From Euphorbia lathyris (taxonomy: Eukaryota > Streptophyta > Magnoliopsida > Malpighiales > Euphorbiaceae), in assembly GCF_963576675.1 (NCBI RefSeq), contig NC_088910.1, positions 28,708,531 through 28,772,530 of the forward strand: 64,000 bases of DNA, in the 5' to 3' direction. The notes beneath the pieces were generated by a model that was not told the origin of the DNA, ran no database searches, and worked only from the letters and a program-made list of their open reading frames with translations. This document shows positions 35,091-47,341 of this stretch, piece by piece. How positions within the stretch are numbered: the stretch's first letter is position 1; each line of letters begins with the position of its first letter. A program made the translations under genes and the position numbers.

Positions 35091-36879
35091 TAGAATATTC
35101 AATGTAACAGTTAAATATTGATTAATCACTTTGTTCAAATTTTTTGTTATGTAGGAATAAAATTGATTTTGCTTGAAAATATTATGGTAAATTTTGTGTA
35201 AAGCAAAAAAAAAAAAACATGTGGTTTGCTCGATTTGTAATGCAGTACTGTAATTTAAAAACTTATAAACACGAATCTGAGGTTTGTGAAGTTTGCAATT
35301 AAAGCATTCGTGAGTCAATTTTTTGATCAAGCAATGTTTGTGGTTTTGATAATTTGCAAAGTCATAGCTCATATATGTGGTAAATTGCAAAGTCATTCTT
35401 TTTAATTGCTTCAAATTGCCTCATTTTGAAAAAAATAGTTACAACAAATTGTACAAAGTATAAACCACTCTTCGCAAACTTTTATACTACAAGACTGTGT
35501 TTATGAATCCACCATACCACAACATTTATTTTTATACTTTTCTTAAAATTCCTTTCATTTAAAAATTTAGGAGTAAATCTTTTCAATTTCTAAAATTATC
35601 TCAAATCAAAATGACAGCATCTTATTATAAATATAACTAATCAAATATTGTCTCTACATATTTAATGAAATAATATGGTGAGAAAAATTCACACGAAAGT
35701 CTTTGCTAGTTTGTTTGGGAATTAAAATAAAAGTAAATTTTAACTTAAATAAATTGAAAATTGAGGTGTAATTAGAATTATTTAGAAATATAAATTATAT
35801 TAGTGGAATAATCTTGGGGGCACTTAAAGATAAATAAATTTAGAAGTTCTCATTTTCGTGGTTTCTTTTTTATTTTCATTTCAAATAATTTATTGTAAGT
35901 GTTTATATCGAAAAATACTAATAGTTACTATTTCGAAAAAAATAACTAACTTTTATCAGTAAATAATAAATAATTAACAAACGCTAACAGTGGATAAGTG
36001 ATTGGCCGGCTTAAAATCGACCGATCTCCATGACCCGTCTCAGCCAGCCCTTTGGAATAATATTATTATTAAGGAAGTCATTAAAATTTGAAAATGAGTT
36101 GAATTAGTAAATTAAGGAATTGTATATGACATTTGGACTTAATTTGGGGGATCAATGAATGATGATGACAGTATGTATAATTTATAAACAGGCCTGAACA
36201 AGGCAAGTATATTTCAAATTTAAAATGAATTTGGCAATATGTCATTTTATTACTAAATTACAAACAGCTGGTCTGGGACTTGTCTTTTTATCTATGACCA
36301 TATATATTAAAACTCCTATGGAAAGCAAAGCCTCGACAAGGTAACTGCTAAAATAGAGTAATGAAATGTGCTGTTGTTTTCTGTAAAATAAAGAAGAAGT
36401 TGCTTGGCTTTTTCTTTGCATGACGAGGCAGGCAGGCAGGCTCCTATTAATTCAAAATCCTTTAAAAATATAGCGCCAATACTATGGTGTGGTAGTTGCC
36501 ACAATAAGTGTCTATTTCTTTTATTTTCTTTTCATTTTAGGATTAATACAGGAAGGCTCCTCAAAATTTGAACCAAAACATCGATTGGTTTCCTAGATTT
36601 ATAAAATGTCCCCTTATTAGTCACTTGAATTTGCTAACAACGATACATTTGCACTGTTATACATTCTAATTTATTCAAAATCTCACTTATTTACATCAAA
36701 TGAATGTAGAGATTTAAAAAGTTAATCATGTTATTTTAAGTAAGTTTAAGATATCTTTATAAATTCAAGATGCCAATTATTATTTTCTGGAAGAATTTGA
36801 GAGGATTTTAAAGTGCTTTCAATCGTCTCTTGAAAAAGCATGCTATAATAAGATATCATTTAATTATCAGGACTATGTT
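35091..36879. other. AT-rich intergenic, no gene
   Basis: Only short unsupported frames. A small (GGCA)n run lies at 36427-36440. Nothing else is recognised. Confidence 0.5.
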
Positions 36880-37904
36880 GTTGTTTTAAAAAAAAGAGAG
36901 AATGAATTAATGAGCCTCGATCGGGCAATGTTTTAACATTACAGACGAAACAAAGACTCGAGATAGGATAAAACTGAGGACAAGATCCAAAATGGCAAGA
37001 CGAGCAAAAGCATAGGCCAACTCGTTAGCTTGTCGCGGAATATACTTGACTGAGTAAAAGTCATGTTGTTGAAGAAGGTCACTACAACGAACTATGATGT
37101 CACCAAATTCAGAACTGTCCACTAACGTCGAATTAATTGAATCGTCCACAACCTTAACATCTGTTTGAAACACCACCTGATCACAACCTTGACCCGCCAC
37201 CCATACGAAAGCATGCAAGAAGGATAAGGCCAAACACTCTTTCGCTAAAGGCGTGCCAGACAACATATCTGTTTTGCTAGTAAGAAAACATCCCGTTAAG
37301 TCACGAAGAACAACTCTGAGACCCACCTGCGATTGATTTGAGAAGAGGGCTGCATCCGTATTGCAAGCTAGGAAAGCCGACGGAGGAGGATGCCAAACAC
37401 GACAGCTTGGGGAAGGAGCAGCAACAACATATTGCTGAAGTTTTAATCGCCGAGCTCGTAACCAGCCACACAAAACATCCTTCATGATGTAGCAAATTTG
37501 CTCCGAGCGAGACCACAATATGATTCCATAATCGATCATTACGAGACCTCTATAAACTCCATAACAACATTAAAAACACACTTCAAATTTCCTTAGGAGA
37601 GGATGTCAAAATATCGGATCAGGATCCTCTCCCGTTCAAGTCAAACAGGAGAGGTCCTGTTCACATTATCTCAGCCCTTATTCAGTTTCAAGGGCTAAGA
37701 TTTCAAGTTTTATAATACTCATTTTTATATCATTAATTACTCTGCTTAATTGTTTCTTTTTCAACCTTTCCACCCCACCTTTCGGATAATTATATCAATT
37801 TTTTTTTTCAATGTATTGGCTAAATTACATTTATGACTACTAAATTTTATCCATGGCCACTAAATGTCACAATGTAGTATAAAAACTCAATTTTATGGTG
37901 CCTT

Positions 37905-38043
37905 CTATGGTTACTTTGTTTTTGACAAAGTACCATTACTTGGTGTGTTTTCACCATTGAATGATGGAGTATAAAATTAATCCAATGGTGAAAACACATA
38001 AAGTAAGGCTTACTTTGTAAAAAACAAAGTAAGCATAGCCTTT
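37905..38043. mobile_element. small MITE nested in the MULE
   Basis: Inverted ends CTATGGTTACTTTG and CAAAGTAAGCATAG with further inverted CACCATTG/CAATGGTG pairs; about 139 bp, able to fold as one hairpin. Confidence 0.7.
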
Positions 38044-38114
38044 ACCCAATTTTATATTATCTAATATTATGGCAATCAAACTTGAAGGAACGTCTTAAAA
38101 GGACCGTCGATAAC

Positions 38115-38460
38115 AGATAAGGTACCAAAATATATCTATGGTTTTGGGAAAGTATCAATTTAGGCTTCATGTACAAAATAACACCAATATAGGCTTAATG
38201 TTTAAAAAATAATATCAACTTAGACCTCGATAACGGATTGGACACATCATTCTTATTACTCCGTTAAATTCTAATTTCTCCCTCCACGTACAATTAATAG
38301 AACTTAATGAGGTAATATCAATGACATTTCTCGTTCCGTTATCGATGTCTAAATTGGTACAATTGCTTAAACGTTAAGCCTATATTATTATTATTTTGTA
38401 CATGGAGCCTAAATTGATACTTCCCCAAAAAGCATAGACATATTTTGGTACTTTGTCCCA
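38115..38460. mobile_element. foldback MITE nested in the MULE
   Basis: The arms of about 90 bp are inverted copies: TACCAAAATATATCTATG, AAGTATCAATTTAGGCT and TGTACAAAATAA on the left recur inverted on the right. It has a hairpin form and no coding. Confidence 0.7.
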
Positions 38461-39747
38461 TTATTCATCAAATTGTTTTCTTGGTCATGAATCTTTTCAT
38501 CTACATTTCAATTGTATATCATTTTATCACTCATTAGTAACAAATCACAAACATATAATTAAACGTGAATTAAAAAAAAATAAAAAAAAATATACCGTAT
38601 TTTGTATGAGTTGGATAATAAAGATTCAAATATTTCACCGAATTTAAAAATATTAATCTTCAATTCTATTATTAAATCACGAAAAATATGAATTTTTTTT
38701 TAGAATCAACTTACGTGCAATTGGTGCAAAATAAGGAACAAAATATCTGTATTTTATAATAATATCTAAAATTGACGCAACTTACTAACCTTAACGGTAA
38801 AATTACTCTCGATTACCAATATTAGGACTAAAATTGCACATTTTAGATGTTAAAGATAAAATTGTTCCTACTTATAAACCTTAGGGGTAATTTTTTTTTT
38901 TTTTTTTTGCACCTTATCTCTATAAGAAAAAGATAAATTTTCTTTTCATAATTAAATATTGAATTAGAAGCAAATGAGTTTATTGCAAATATAATTGTTC
39001 TATAGGTGGCAATGTGGAAAAAGAGATTATGAAATGTGGAAAAAAGAAGTGAATAACGATAAAAATTAGAGTAATTAATGATATTAAAAGTATTCTTATA
39101 AAATTTGAAATCTTAGCCCTTGAAACTGGATCAAGGGCTGAGATAATATTAACAGGACCTCTCCTGTTTGACTTGAACGGGAGAGGATCCTGATCCCAAA
39201 ATATCAAAGAATAGAGATTGAAAATTCCGCATTCTCCGTTTTAGATCGAATTAAATTAAGCAAACGAACTTCATCCCACACCCGCTCCGCTACTAGACAC
39301 TCAACAAAAAGATGTCAATAGTCCTGCAAATCTCCATTGTAGTTAACACGCCGACTTTCTACATCCATTCCTCGATGAAGAATATTATCCCGGGTTGGTA
39401 AAAGATATTGTGCTAAATTCCAGGCGAAATAGCAAACCTTTTGAGGAACCTCAGTTTGCCACAATTAAGACCACGCCCCCAAAAGATGCTGCTGCTCTGA
39501 TGTTTCCATCAAAACCGCCAAACAGTAAGCATTACGAACTAAATACATGCCTTCGAGTTTCCCTGCCAAATCAGCTCATCATCCTTACCACCCCATCTAG
39601 GCGGTATCTTCAACATTTTAAGGACGTCTCTAGGTAGAAATAGTTCCTCCATTAATTCCACATCCTAATCCAAAGAGTTGGGAATAAAAAAATCACACAC
39701 TCATAGCTCTTCTAAATTTTCAATCATCAGGTTTTGAATGTGTAAAT

Positions 39748-41027
39748 TGTTGGTCCCTTGTGAGATAGAATTAGTTCCAGGGGTAAATGGAACTATTGGT
39801 TAATTTAACCCTTTATAGAATTTTTCTCACTTTTAATTTTAATAGCACAACACAGAAGTAAAGTCAGAATCAGAGGCAAGTTCCATTTACTGAGTGAATC
39901 AGTCAACAGAACTTGATTCTGCTTCTAACCCTTTTACACAGAAGATAGCCCACACAAAGAGACTTCTATAGAGACTTAAGGGTTGCGACCTATTGGTGCA
40001 CAATAGTTGAAAGCGTTATGTATGAGATAATGATGTTAGAGCAAGCAAATATCAGAAGTAAGTAAAGAAAGGGTTAGAAAGAAGTTATTCAACGATTTAT
40101 ACTGGTTCAACCTCCTACCTACATCCAGTCCCTAGAATACCTTCTTCTAGGTTTTAATCCACTATTTAACTCTTTCAATGGTAGAGCAAAAACCTTTATA
40201 ATAGATATAGAGGTTCTGTAAAGTACATTTGTTTACACTCCACACTCAGCTATCTATCTATCTCTCTACGTGTTTACTTAAAACCGAAGTAAATAGAAGA
40301 GCTTCTGATCCTTTTTACAATTGATGATTTTATTCTAAACTAGAACACAAATTAAGAACTCTCTCAAATGAATTACACAAGTATGAACAATGAATTGTAT
40401 CTCTTGCCTTTGCTATTTTTGCTTGAATGGTTTGAATCTCTATTTGCTTTTTTGGATCAGCATTGAAAATGAGCTTTGTGCTTTCCTTTTATAGTGGAAG
40501 ACGTTTGAATTTGAACTTTTTTGTTGGAGAGAAAGCTTCAAATGGCTTTTGTCTTTTCTTCTGTTTTCCAAAAGGTCACAATGCACGAATCAGGAAAGGG
40601 CTGTTGATGAAACCAGACTTCTGTCTGGTGTTAAACGATAGCTTCCGATTCTTTAGTGTTGCAGACGTTGTTTGTCCTTTCCATAAATGGTTAAGTGAGA
40701 TAGACATTTTACTGACAGAGCTTCTAGCTCCTGTCTTCTTTACTACTTCCGGAAATGCCTGAGAGTTGAATTTGATTCTCTGAATCCTGTCTTTTAGCTT
40801 TTGATTCCGGATCACAAATGAGCGGTTGGATATCTAGTATTTTTAGGGCCTCCTAAGCCTATTGGGATTTTGATACTTATACTTTGATTTATATTTCAAT
40901 ATTTAACAAACCCATCAGTACAAAATAAATCTTAATTTAATTTCTCAATTAAATACTTATGGTAATTTAAATCCTTAAATATGATTTTTGTCATAATTAA
41001 AAACATAGTGGAAATTGTGTTTCAACA
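39748..41027 (-). mobile_element. second solo LTR, diverged member of the group
   Basis: Starts TGTTGGTCCC and ends GTGTTTCAACA, 1,280 bp, with the perfect 5-bp duplication TAAAT (39743-39747, 41028-41032), inside the second LINE. It keeps the TGGTTCAACCTC...CTACATCCAGTCCC block and GGTAGAGCAAAAACC but is far less rich in CTCAG words than the other two LTRs. Confidence 0.92.
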
Positions 41028-41115
41028 TAAATTGTCTGTCTCTCGAAGTCACAAATCTCTCCAAACACTAATAGAATGACCATTTCCAATTTTCCACCTT
41101 ATGCCTTCTTGAATG

Positions 41116-42469
41116 ACTAACTAGGAACTCTAGATACTTGGGGTTAATCATATTTAGATGAAATTTTTTGTGTGTTATTTTTATGAAAATACTTATGTTA
41201 TTCCATTAGATGAAAAAGAGTACAAGTACAACAAGAAAACAGTAAGGAGTAAAACCCCATACAAGTATAGACTACAACCAATACAAGATCCACGAAGGGA
41301 AGGAAATGACCATGAAAAGTAAAAAATGCCATAAAAGGTACAAAAAAACACAAACTAATGATAAATCATATGCTTCTCGTAAATTTAAATATGAAAAAAA
41401 GCAGCTGCAATCCAATCTTCATCACTTAGGTCATTTAGAATATTCAGATCTGAGTTATTCCTTTTGCATCAGACATTTATGCTCTTGCTAACTCCGAAAA
41501 AGGTATAAATGAAAGAATTATAGAGAGAAAATACAGTTCAGACAGATACGAAGATCTGATAAAGTATATGACCTTCAACTAAAAAGAAAATAATAATACA
41601 GAAAAATATTTGTAGGAAACCAAACCCGATAGAAGAAGGAAAAAGTAAGACAAACTTCATTCTTCATCCTCAAAGTAGATCCGCAAAAGAGGAAAGTTTG
41701 AAACTTGGTAGATTATGAGACTGAGAAAGAAAAAATGAAAAGGAAGAGGAAAAGGGGGAATCTTAAAAGCATCTCAATAAGAATAAACTCTTTGTTACTT
41801 TCTCATAAAAGTTGTAAACAACTACTAGAGGCAGTGTTATTAAATTTGGAAAAAAAAATCGAATGTTCTGAATCCATTCTCTTCCTTACCCTTGTCATAG
41901 AAAATTTCACTTTTTTATTATGTGGATTCTGGCCCACACATTATATTATTTTAATTAAGTAGGAAAACCACTTTTGTGACAGAGACATAGAATAGATAAC
42001 GGATTTTCATCAATCAAATTTGGTTTATTACCAAAATTGATAACAAACAATCTCTCCTAAGTGGGTCATACATGTCTTTATGTTTACACTTATTAAAAAA
42101 AAATGATATTAAAAATTGCATATTAAAATCATAAATAAATATTAAAAATTACAAAGATATTAAAAATATATCAAAAAGTTCTAATGACATGATATTAAAA
42201 TTACAAATCACATTAAAAATTAAAAGTTACATTGTAAATACAGTAAAATTAAAAAAACAATAAAAATTTGAATTAATTATTTTATTGGATAAATATTTTT
42301 TATGAAATTTATAACAAATATTAAATAAATTAATATGTTAGATAAAAATTATTAATTGTATTTTTTTATGAATTTTTTTATTAATTGTATATTAATTGAG
42401 TGAATATATAATATTTTATGATAAGTGAGTCCTACAAAAATTGAAAGTAAAAGAAAATTACAGTAAGAT
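41116..42469. other. AT-rich spacer, possible LINE 3' end
   Basis: Minus-strand TACTTGTACTCTTTTTCATC followed by TAATGGAATA at about 41195-41235 resembles plant LINE 3' termini. Short AT-rich direct repeats (ATATTAAAAATTACA type) lie at 42095-42260. No gene seen. Confidence 0.35.
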
Positions 42470-42479
42470 ATTATTTATG

Positions 42480-43677
42480 GAGTAAATTACATCAATGGTA
42501 CCTGAAATATACTTCAGTTCACACTTTGGTATCTGAATTACATTTCGTCCTAAAAATATACCTCAAGTATTGGTGACTGGACAATTATGTGTGTTTCTCC
42601 GGTTCATGACCAGTCAATGTCTGTTTGACCATTTTAATAAAAAAAAAGTGGGACCCACCTAATACCCAAAAACTAGAAATACCTAAATACCCTTAGACAA
42701 AATATCGAAATACTTAAATAACCATAAAATTAGAAATATATCTTTCTCTCTGGATGTCTTCTCCCTCTCCAGTTTCTCTCTCTTCATCTTCTGTTTCTCT
42801 CTCTTGTGGGTTGTTTCATTCCACTCTTCTTCCACAATCTCTTCATGTACTGTAATTTTTCATCAATGGCTTCCTAAATACTCTTAAAGAAATTGTTTTA
42901 CATTTCCTTCATCTAAAAACACCCAGACTGGCTGTTCTTCGTCTTCGTCGTCATCAATGGCTGACCCCAAATCAAAAAACCCCCCTAATCTATCAAAGAC
43001 CATTAACAAGCATATTACAAATCAGGAAAAGATGCACAGAACCATCTGAAAAGATAAAATCACATGAAAAAAAATAGTAAACCAGATTTATTACAGATAA
43101 AATAAATAAAAGAAGCTCTGTATCCAAATTGAACATGTCGAACCCATCGGTAAAGAAGGTGATCTATGGATATTCCATGGAAAAAATAAGATTTTTGGCG
43201 ATAAAGAAGATTCTTCCTCTTAGATTTAATTTCATATCGCAAACCCAAATTCATCTGGAAATATCATACACCATCTTTCTAATTTAGATAAAATTCTACT
43301 ATTAAGCATTTGATCTGTATAATAAGGCCAACATAAAAATGAGAAAACAAATTGAAGAATGATCCAACAATTTGATGGCTTGGACACAAGGAGAGAGACG
43401 AGGAAGAGAGAGTCAAATGGAAATGGAAGGTTTTTATTTGAATAAAAGAAAAAAAGAAGAAATAGAAAGAGAGAAAGAAACAGAGAGAGAGGGGGTCAAA
43501 TTAGAGAAAAATGAGTAGTGTTATAGGAGTAAAACAAGTGTTTACTGGTTATTTCCGGTCGTACGTATTTAAATGTCCGGTCACCTGTAGTTGAGGTATA
43601 TTTTTGTGACAAAATGTAATCTAGGTATCAAAGTGTGAACTGGACTATAATTCAGGTACCTTTGATATAATTTACCC
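42480..43677. mobile_element. long-TIR element (MULE-like), 10-bp target duplication
   Basis: The ends of about 135 bp are inverted copies (GTAAATTACATC / GATATAATTTAC outermost, with GGTACCTGAA and CAGTTCACACTTTG inside). The flank ATTATTTATG is repeated exactly at 42470-42479 and 43678-43687. The interior has CT-rich tracts (about 42740-42810) and GA-rich tracts (about 43390-43500) that could pair; no transposase. Confidence 0.88.
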
Positions 43678-43866
43678 ATTATTTATGTATATGTGGTAAG
43701 TGGAAGTAACAATGATTTTATTTCCACTAGACTTATTCTAATAGTTGAGATACTCGCTTGTTATTTATTGTGAACTTCTTGACCGTTCACCTCACATCCC
43801 ACATCAGATTTTGTGTGTGTATTTGATAACAGTAATGAGATGATTTTCAATGCATTATATCTATAA

Positions 43867-44315
43867 GGATTAAACTCCTAATTAGTCTTTGTGGTATCTA
43901 AAATTTATCATTTGACCTATGTGGTATTATTTGATAACATTTGCCCCATTTAGTATTTCTATAGGTGACATTTAACCCACCTTGAATGGAAAACTAATCG
44001 ATTTGTTAAATTTTTTGTCACATGAAATAATTTTTGACATATGACATATAAATTAATTGTTTTATTTTTTTTTTCAATACAGACTTAATATATATGGATA
44101 AATAATAAAGAAAATCAATTCCTTATTTATGTACATATTAAACCTATATGGTAAAAAAAATTAAATCAATTATCACGTGTGGTAAAAAGTTTAACAAATC
44201 GATTAGTTTTCTATTTAAAATAGGTTAAATATCGGCAAATGCTACTAAATGATACCACATTAGACAAATGATAAAATATTAAATACCAGAAAGATCAAAT
44301 ATGAATTTAATCCAA
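43867..44315. mobile_element. MITE with ~150-bp inverted arms
   Basis: The left arm (GGATTAAACTCC, TTTATCATTTGACC, CTAATCGATTTGTTAAA) is inverted at the right end (TTTAACAAATCGATTAG ... GAATTTAATCC). About 450 bp; the target duplication is not clear. Confidence 0.7.
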
Positions 44316-45550
44316 TCCATAACTATTCAATACATATGTTACATCACATCAACGATATATTGTTACTGCAGGACTCATTCAATGAATTTCATTTCATTAT
44401 ATTATTCTGTCGATAAACATCATTATCATATAATATTAAAACTCACTAATTAATTTAATAATATATTACTACTATGCAGCTTTTATGCTCGGTACATATC
44501 GAGTAGTTGGTGAAAATATAAGTCTACTAGACTCTCTTCAAAAATATAGTATTGAGTTTTCAAAAACCCCATCAAAGATGTACTAAATGTATAATTAAGT
44601 GATGAACAAACCAAATTTTTTTTTGTTATATTTGAGTATGCAACTTTTGAAATAATGCAATCACGTTTCATAGTTGAATTGTCAAATAAATTATTAAATT
44701 CAGCCATATGAATTAATTATCTTATGTATAAAGAAACAATATACTTTTAAAATAATTCAAAATAAGAAAAAATAATAATCAAGAATGTATTATAACTTAA
44801 GTCAGAGAGAGTAGAGGCATAGATAGTTAACTCCAAAAAAAACAAAATATTAAAATACAAAATATAGAGTAATTATAATAAATTTTATCTTTCACTTTAA
44901 AACGTAATAATTTAATTTGTATAATACTTATTTAACCATCAAACTAAAACTTCAAAATCAATTAAGATTTTAAACTATTAATTTCAGTGTTGAATCAAAA
45001 TTAATTTGAATCAAAATTAACTTTCTATTCAGGATCCTCCAACTCATCATCACAATAGAATCTATCTTCATCATTTTCATAAAGAGCCATATATTAATTC
45101 CACTCAATGTACCGGAGCTCATCCTCATCATGATACACCCCATCTTCGTCATCTTCATTAACGGTTCCATGTTGGTTCCACTCAATTCTCCAACGTAAAT
45201 AGGGTTCCATGATCAGGTCCCTAACGTAGCCATCCTCCAACAATTATTGGTTCCTTAATCAAGTAGTATGATAGGACCACGTGCTCTAGAAGCTCATTCT
45301 CATCACTCCATCATCTCCATCATAATCACTTTTATTCACATGATGATAAAATTCACCATCTTCTTATAATCAGAAGCGTTCTCTCTCTCTCTCTCTCTCC
45401 AACCCCATCCTCTAATTCACTATCATAATAGTCACGTTCAACATTTCTTTCTAGCTCATTCTCGGATTGGTTCTCCTCTTAATCACTCTCCACTTCTAAC
45501 TCATCTTCTTCATGATCATATTCAAATTCGTTTCCCTCTTCGTCTACGAT

Positions 45551-45922
45551 TTACCTTTTCCCACGACCTCTCGTTTTCATCCGTTCTTCCTCATAATTCG
45601 AACCGACTAATTCACGTGTTAAGTTGCCCAACTCAAATAACATGCTACATCCCAACATGGTTGAACCACCAACATCTCTCGCATTTTTAAACTCAACACA
45701 TAATGTGATTTCATCATTCTCCTCAAAGAGATTAACAAGCCCAAACTCACTCTCTCCCTCTTCAAGATAAACACCTTTATTTTCCTTAAGCATATAAATG
45801 TAGCTATGCCTAAGGGGCATTTCATCAAACATTTGGGGAGTACCATTCTCTACTTGAGCTCCCTTAATGTTTTCGCATACTAACCCCTCTTCCCCCTCAT
45901 TCCATATATATTTAAATCTCAT
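45551..45922 (-). CDS. unrecognised 123-codon ORF in the LTR element
   Basis: Starts MRFKYIWNEGEEGLVCENIK and ends in RTRGRGKR-like basic residues (TRGRGKR). It overlaps the previous open frame by 11 bp. Balanced codon use and a moderate acidic charge suggest it was coding. No family recognised; it may be a fragment of a longer gag-like protein broken by frameshifts. Confidence 0.35.
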   Translation of the reverse strand: MRFKYIWNEGEEGLVCENIKGAQVENGTPQMFDEMPLRHSYIYMLKENKGVYLEEGESEFGLVNLFEENDEITLCVEFKNARDVGGSTMLGCSMLFELGNLTRELVGSNYEEERMKTRGRGKR

Positions 45923-46360
45923 TTAGAATTTCATTATCGACAAACCCACAAGGAGAACCTAAATCACTAACAACATCACAAACAATCAAATCCTCACTAG
46001 CAATAGTCTTACCCATAACTTCCACATTAAGAATTGAAAGTTTTGGATTTACCTCTTTCTTGTGTGATGGAGGACAGATTTGTGATGATTCTTTAGGAGG
46101 CAAAATGGAGGTTTCTTCATCCCTTTTCCGTTAGGCTCGACAGAGTCGCCTTCAGCTATTTCGGGTTCCTCTTTTTAGCTTCTCCATCCTTTATTGTTCC
46201 ATGTTTTCTATGGTCTTTCTTCTTATCTTGGCAAGCTCGATATCCATCTCCCTTGCTTCGGCTTGTAGTACTTCAAGGCTCTTAATGGCATACTCTCTTA
46301 TGGCTTGTAAAAAACTCGGTTGAATCATTGTCGAAAAAGTCTCCGTTAGGAAAATGATCG

Positions 46361-46372
46361 GCTCTGATACCA
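46361..46372 (-). other. primer-binding site (initiator Met tRNA)
   Basis: Minus-strand TGGTATCAGAGC, two bases from the LTR start at 46375. Confidence 0.85.
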
Positions 46373-46374
46373 AT

Positions 46375-46990
46375 TGTTACGAATCAGTTTCGGACGAGTT
46401 AGTTTTGATCATAAACTAACAAAGGAGGTTCTTCTCCAGCTAAACTAGAAGGAGTTAATCTCGGGTTTACGAACTAAATCCGTAGGAAATCATAGATTCT
46501 CCATTGTTGAAGGTTACAAACCTTAACACAAACTTCAAAGAAGAAGATATAGTTTTTTTGATTGATTAAAAGATGCATATCCTTACAAATAAGAGACTTT
46601 ATACACCTCTCCCAAATTAAAAGATAAAAGACTAAAAGACCTAATTAGGATTACAACTTACTAAAGAGATATAGAGATAGTTTGAGAAAGGATGTCCAAA
46701 CGACATTTAGGAAAATAAGCCCATATGGCACAGCTTTATCACAAGACACGTTTTTGAAGCAAGAATCAACCACACGATGTGTGAGTTAGCCCACACAGCG
46801 TGTGGGTCAGTTTCTATCCAAAGACACGCGAATCTTGTCCTTCCAAGCCCCGCCGCAGCTCCTCTTGAACCAGTACCCACTCCACACGGCGTGTGGGATA
46901 GGTGGCACGTCGTGTAAGGCTGTTTTGTCCTTTTTCGTCACGTGCTCGCCCGTACTTCGTTCCTCCTTTGACTTCCCTCACTCGAACTCA
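46375..46990 (-). repeat. 5' LTR of the unidentified LTR element
   Basis: Begins TGTTACGAATCAG beside the primer-binding site and probably ends ...CGAACTCA near 46990. It contains several CACACGGCGTGTGG / CACGTCGTGTA palindromes at 46770-46915. The partner LTR was not found. Confidence 0.65.
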
Positions 46991-47341
46991 AACCCTTGAA
47001 AAAAATACCCACATCATCAATCAATCTGGTTTTTAAAACATTTATCGTGCCGTGATTGATAGTATGTGATATTATTTTTACTTGAGTACAGTAAAAGTTT
47101 TCTAATATATTAACATAAAGTTAGAAAATTAGAAAAAGGAAAAGTTCCAAAGCCACCAAAAAAAAATCCAATCTTCCGGCTGTCTTTCTCTATCCCTCAA
47201 GGAACGGATCTAAACACTCAAACAAACACACACACTATCTTCCTCGCTCTTAACCATCTTACACAAGCTAACTTTCTATAACCTTCACCTGACGGTCCCT
47301 CCGAGGCCAAAATACCGGCGGCTACATCCGCCTATCCACTA
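46991..47341 (+). promoter_or_regulatory. upstream region of the ACS-like gene
   Basis: The 350 bp between the LTR and the start codon. CA-rich leader (CAAACACACACACTATC) from about 47220; the LTR lies close enough to influence the promoter. No TATA box is certain. Confidence 0.4.

Larger units (their letters stand above)
37616..39196. mobile_element. non-autonomous MULE with 9-bp target duplication
   Basis: Long terminal inverted repeats of about 130 bp, starting GGATCAGGATCCTCTCCCG at both ends, flanked by the perfect 9-bp duplication CAAAATATC (37607-37615 and 39197-39205). It sits inside LINE coding sequence. No transposase; the interior is AT-rich and hosts two smaller foldback elements. 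Confidence 0.93.
36880..41115 (-). pseudogene. second LINE remnant (RT linker and RNase H), multiply interrupted
   Basis: Minus-strand order: IRWKIGNGHSISVWRD just right of a solo LTR (41115-41033); then 39742-39206 with IPPRWGGKDDELIW, CYFAWNLAQYLLPTRDNILH and HLFVECLVAERVWDE (zf-RVT); then, after a MULE, RNase H at 37539-36907 with CNTDAALF, KECLAL, FQTDVKVV and a YIPRQANELAYAFA end. Asp, Glu and Asp are kept, but the usual His of the last motif is not. The 3' end near 36880 is followed by an A/T-rich tail. Frame breaks are frequent upstream, while the RNase H frame is open for 210 codons. Confidence 0.85.
44316..46374 (-). mobile_element. internal part of an unidentified LTR element
   Basis: Lies downstream (minus strand) of the primer-binding site at 46361-46372. 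Open stretches at 46373-46191, 46103-45912 and 45922-45551 read like protein (MIQPSFLQAIREYAIKS, CDVVSDLGSPCGFVDNEI, LKENKGVYLEEGESEFGLVN) but match no gag or pol motif I know. 45550-45000 is very acidic where open (EEDELEVESD). No RT, integrase or left LTR is visible, so it is either truncated or non-autonomous. A (CT)n tract sits at 45383-45402. Confidence 0.5.

Noticed and set aside
35079..35414. 111-codon minus-strand ORF
   Set aside because: AT-rich composition with Lys/Asn/Phe/Tyr bias expected by chance; no motif.
33556..46990. The LTR-like segments at 33556 and 46375 as the two LTRs of one 13-kb element
   Set aside because: They share only the first ~90 bp loosely and the palindromic words, and differ elsewhere, so they look like different families.
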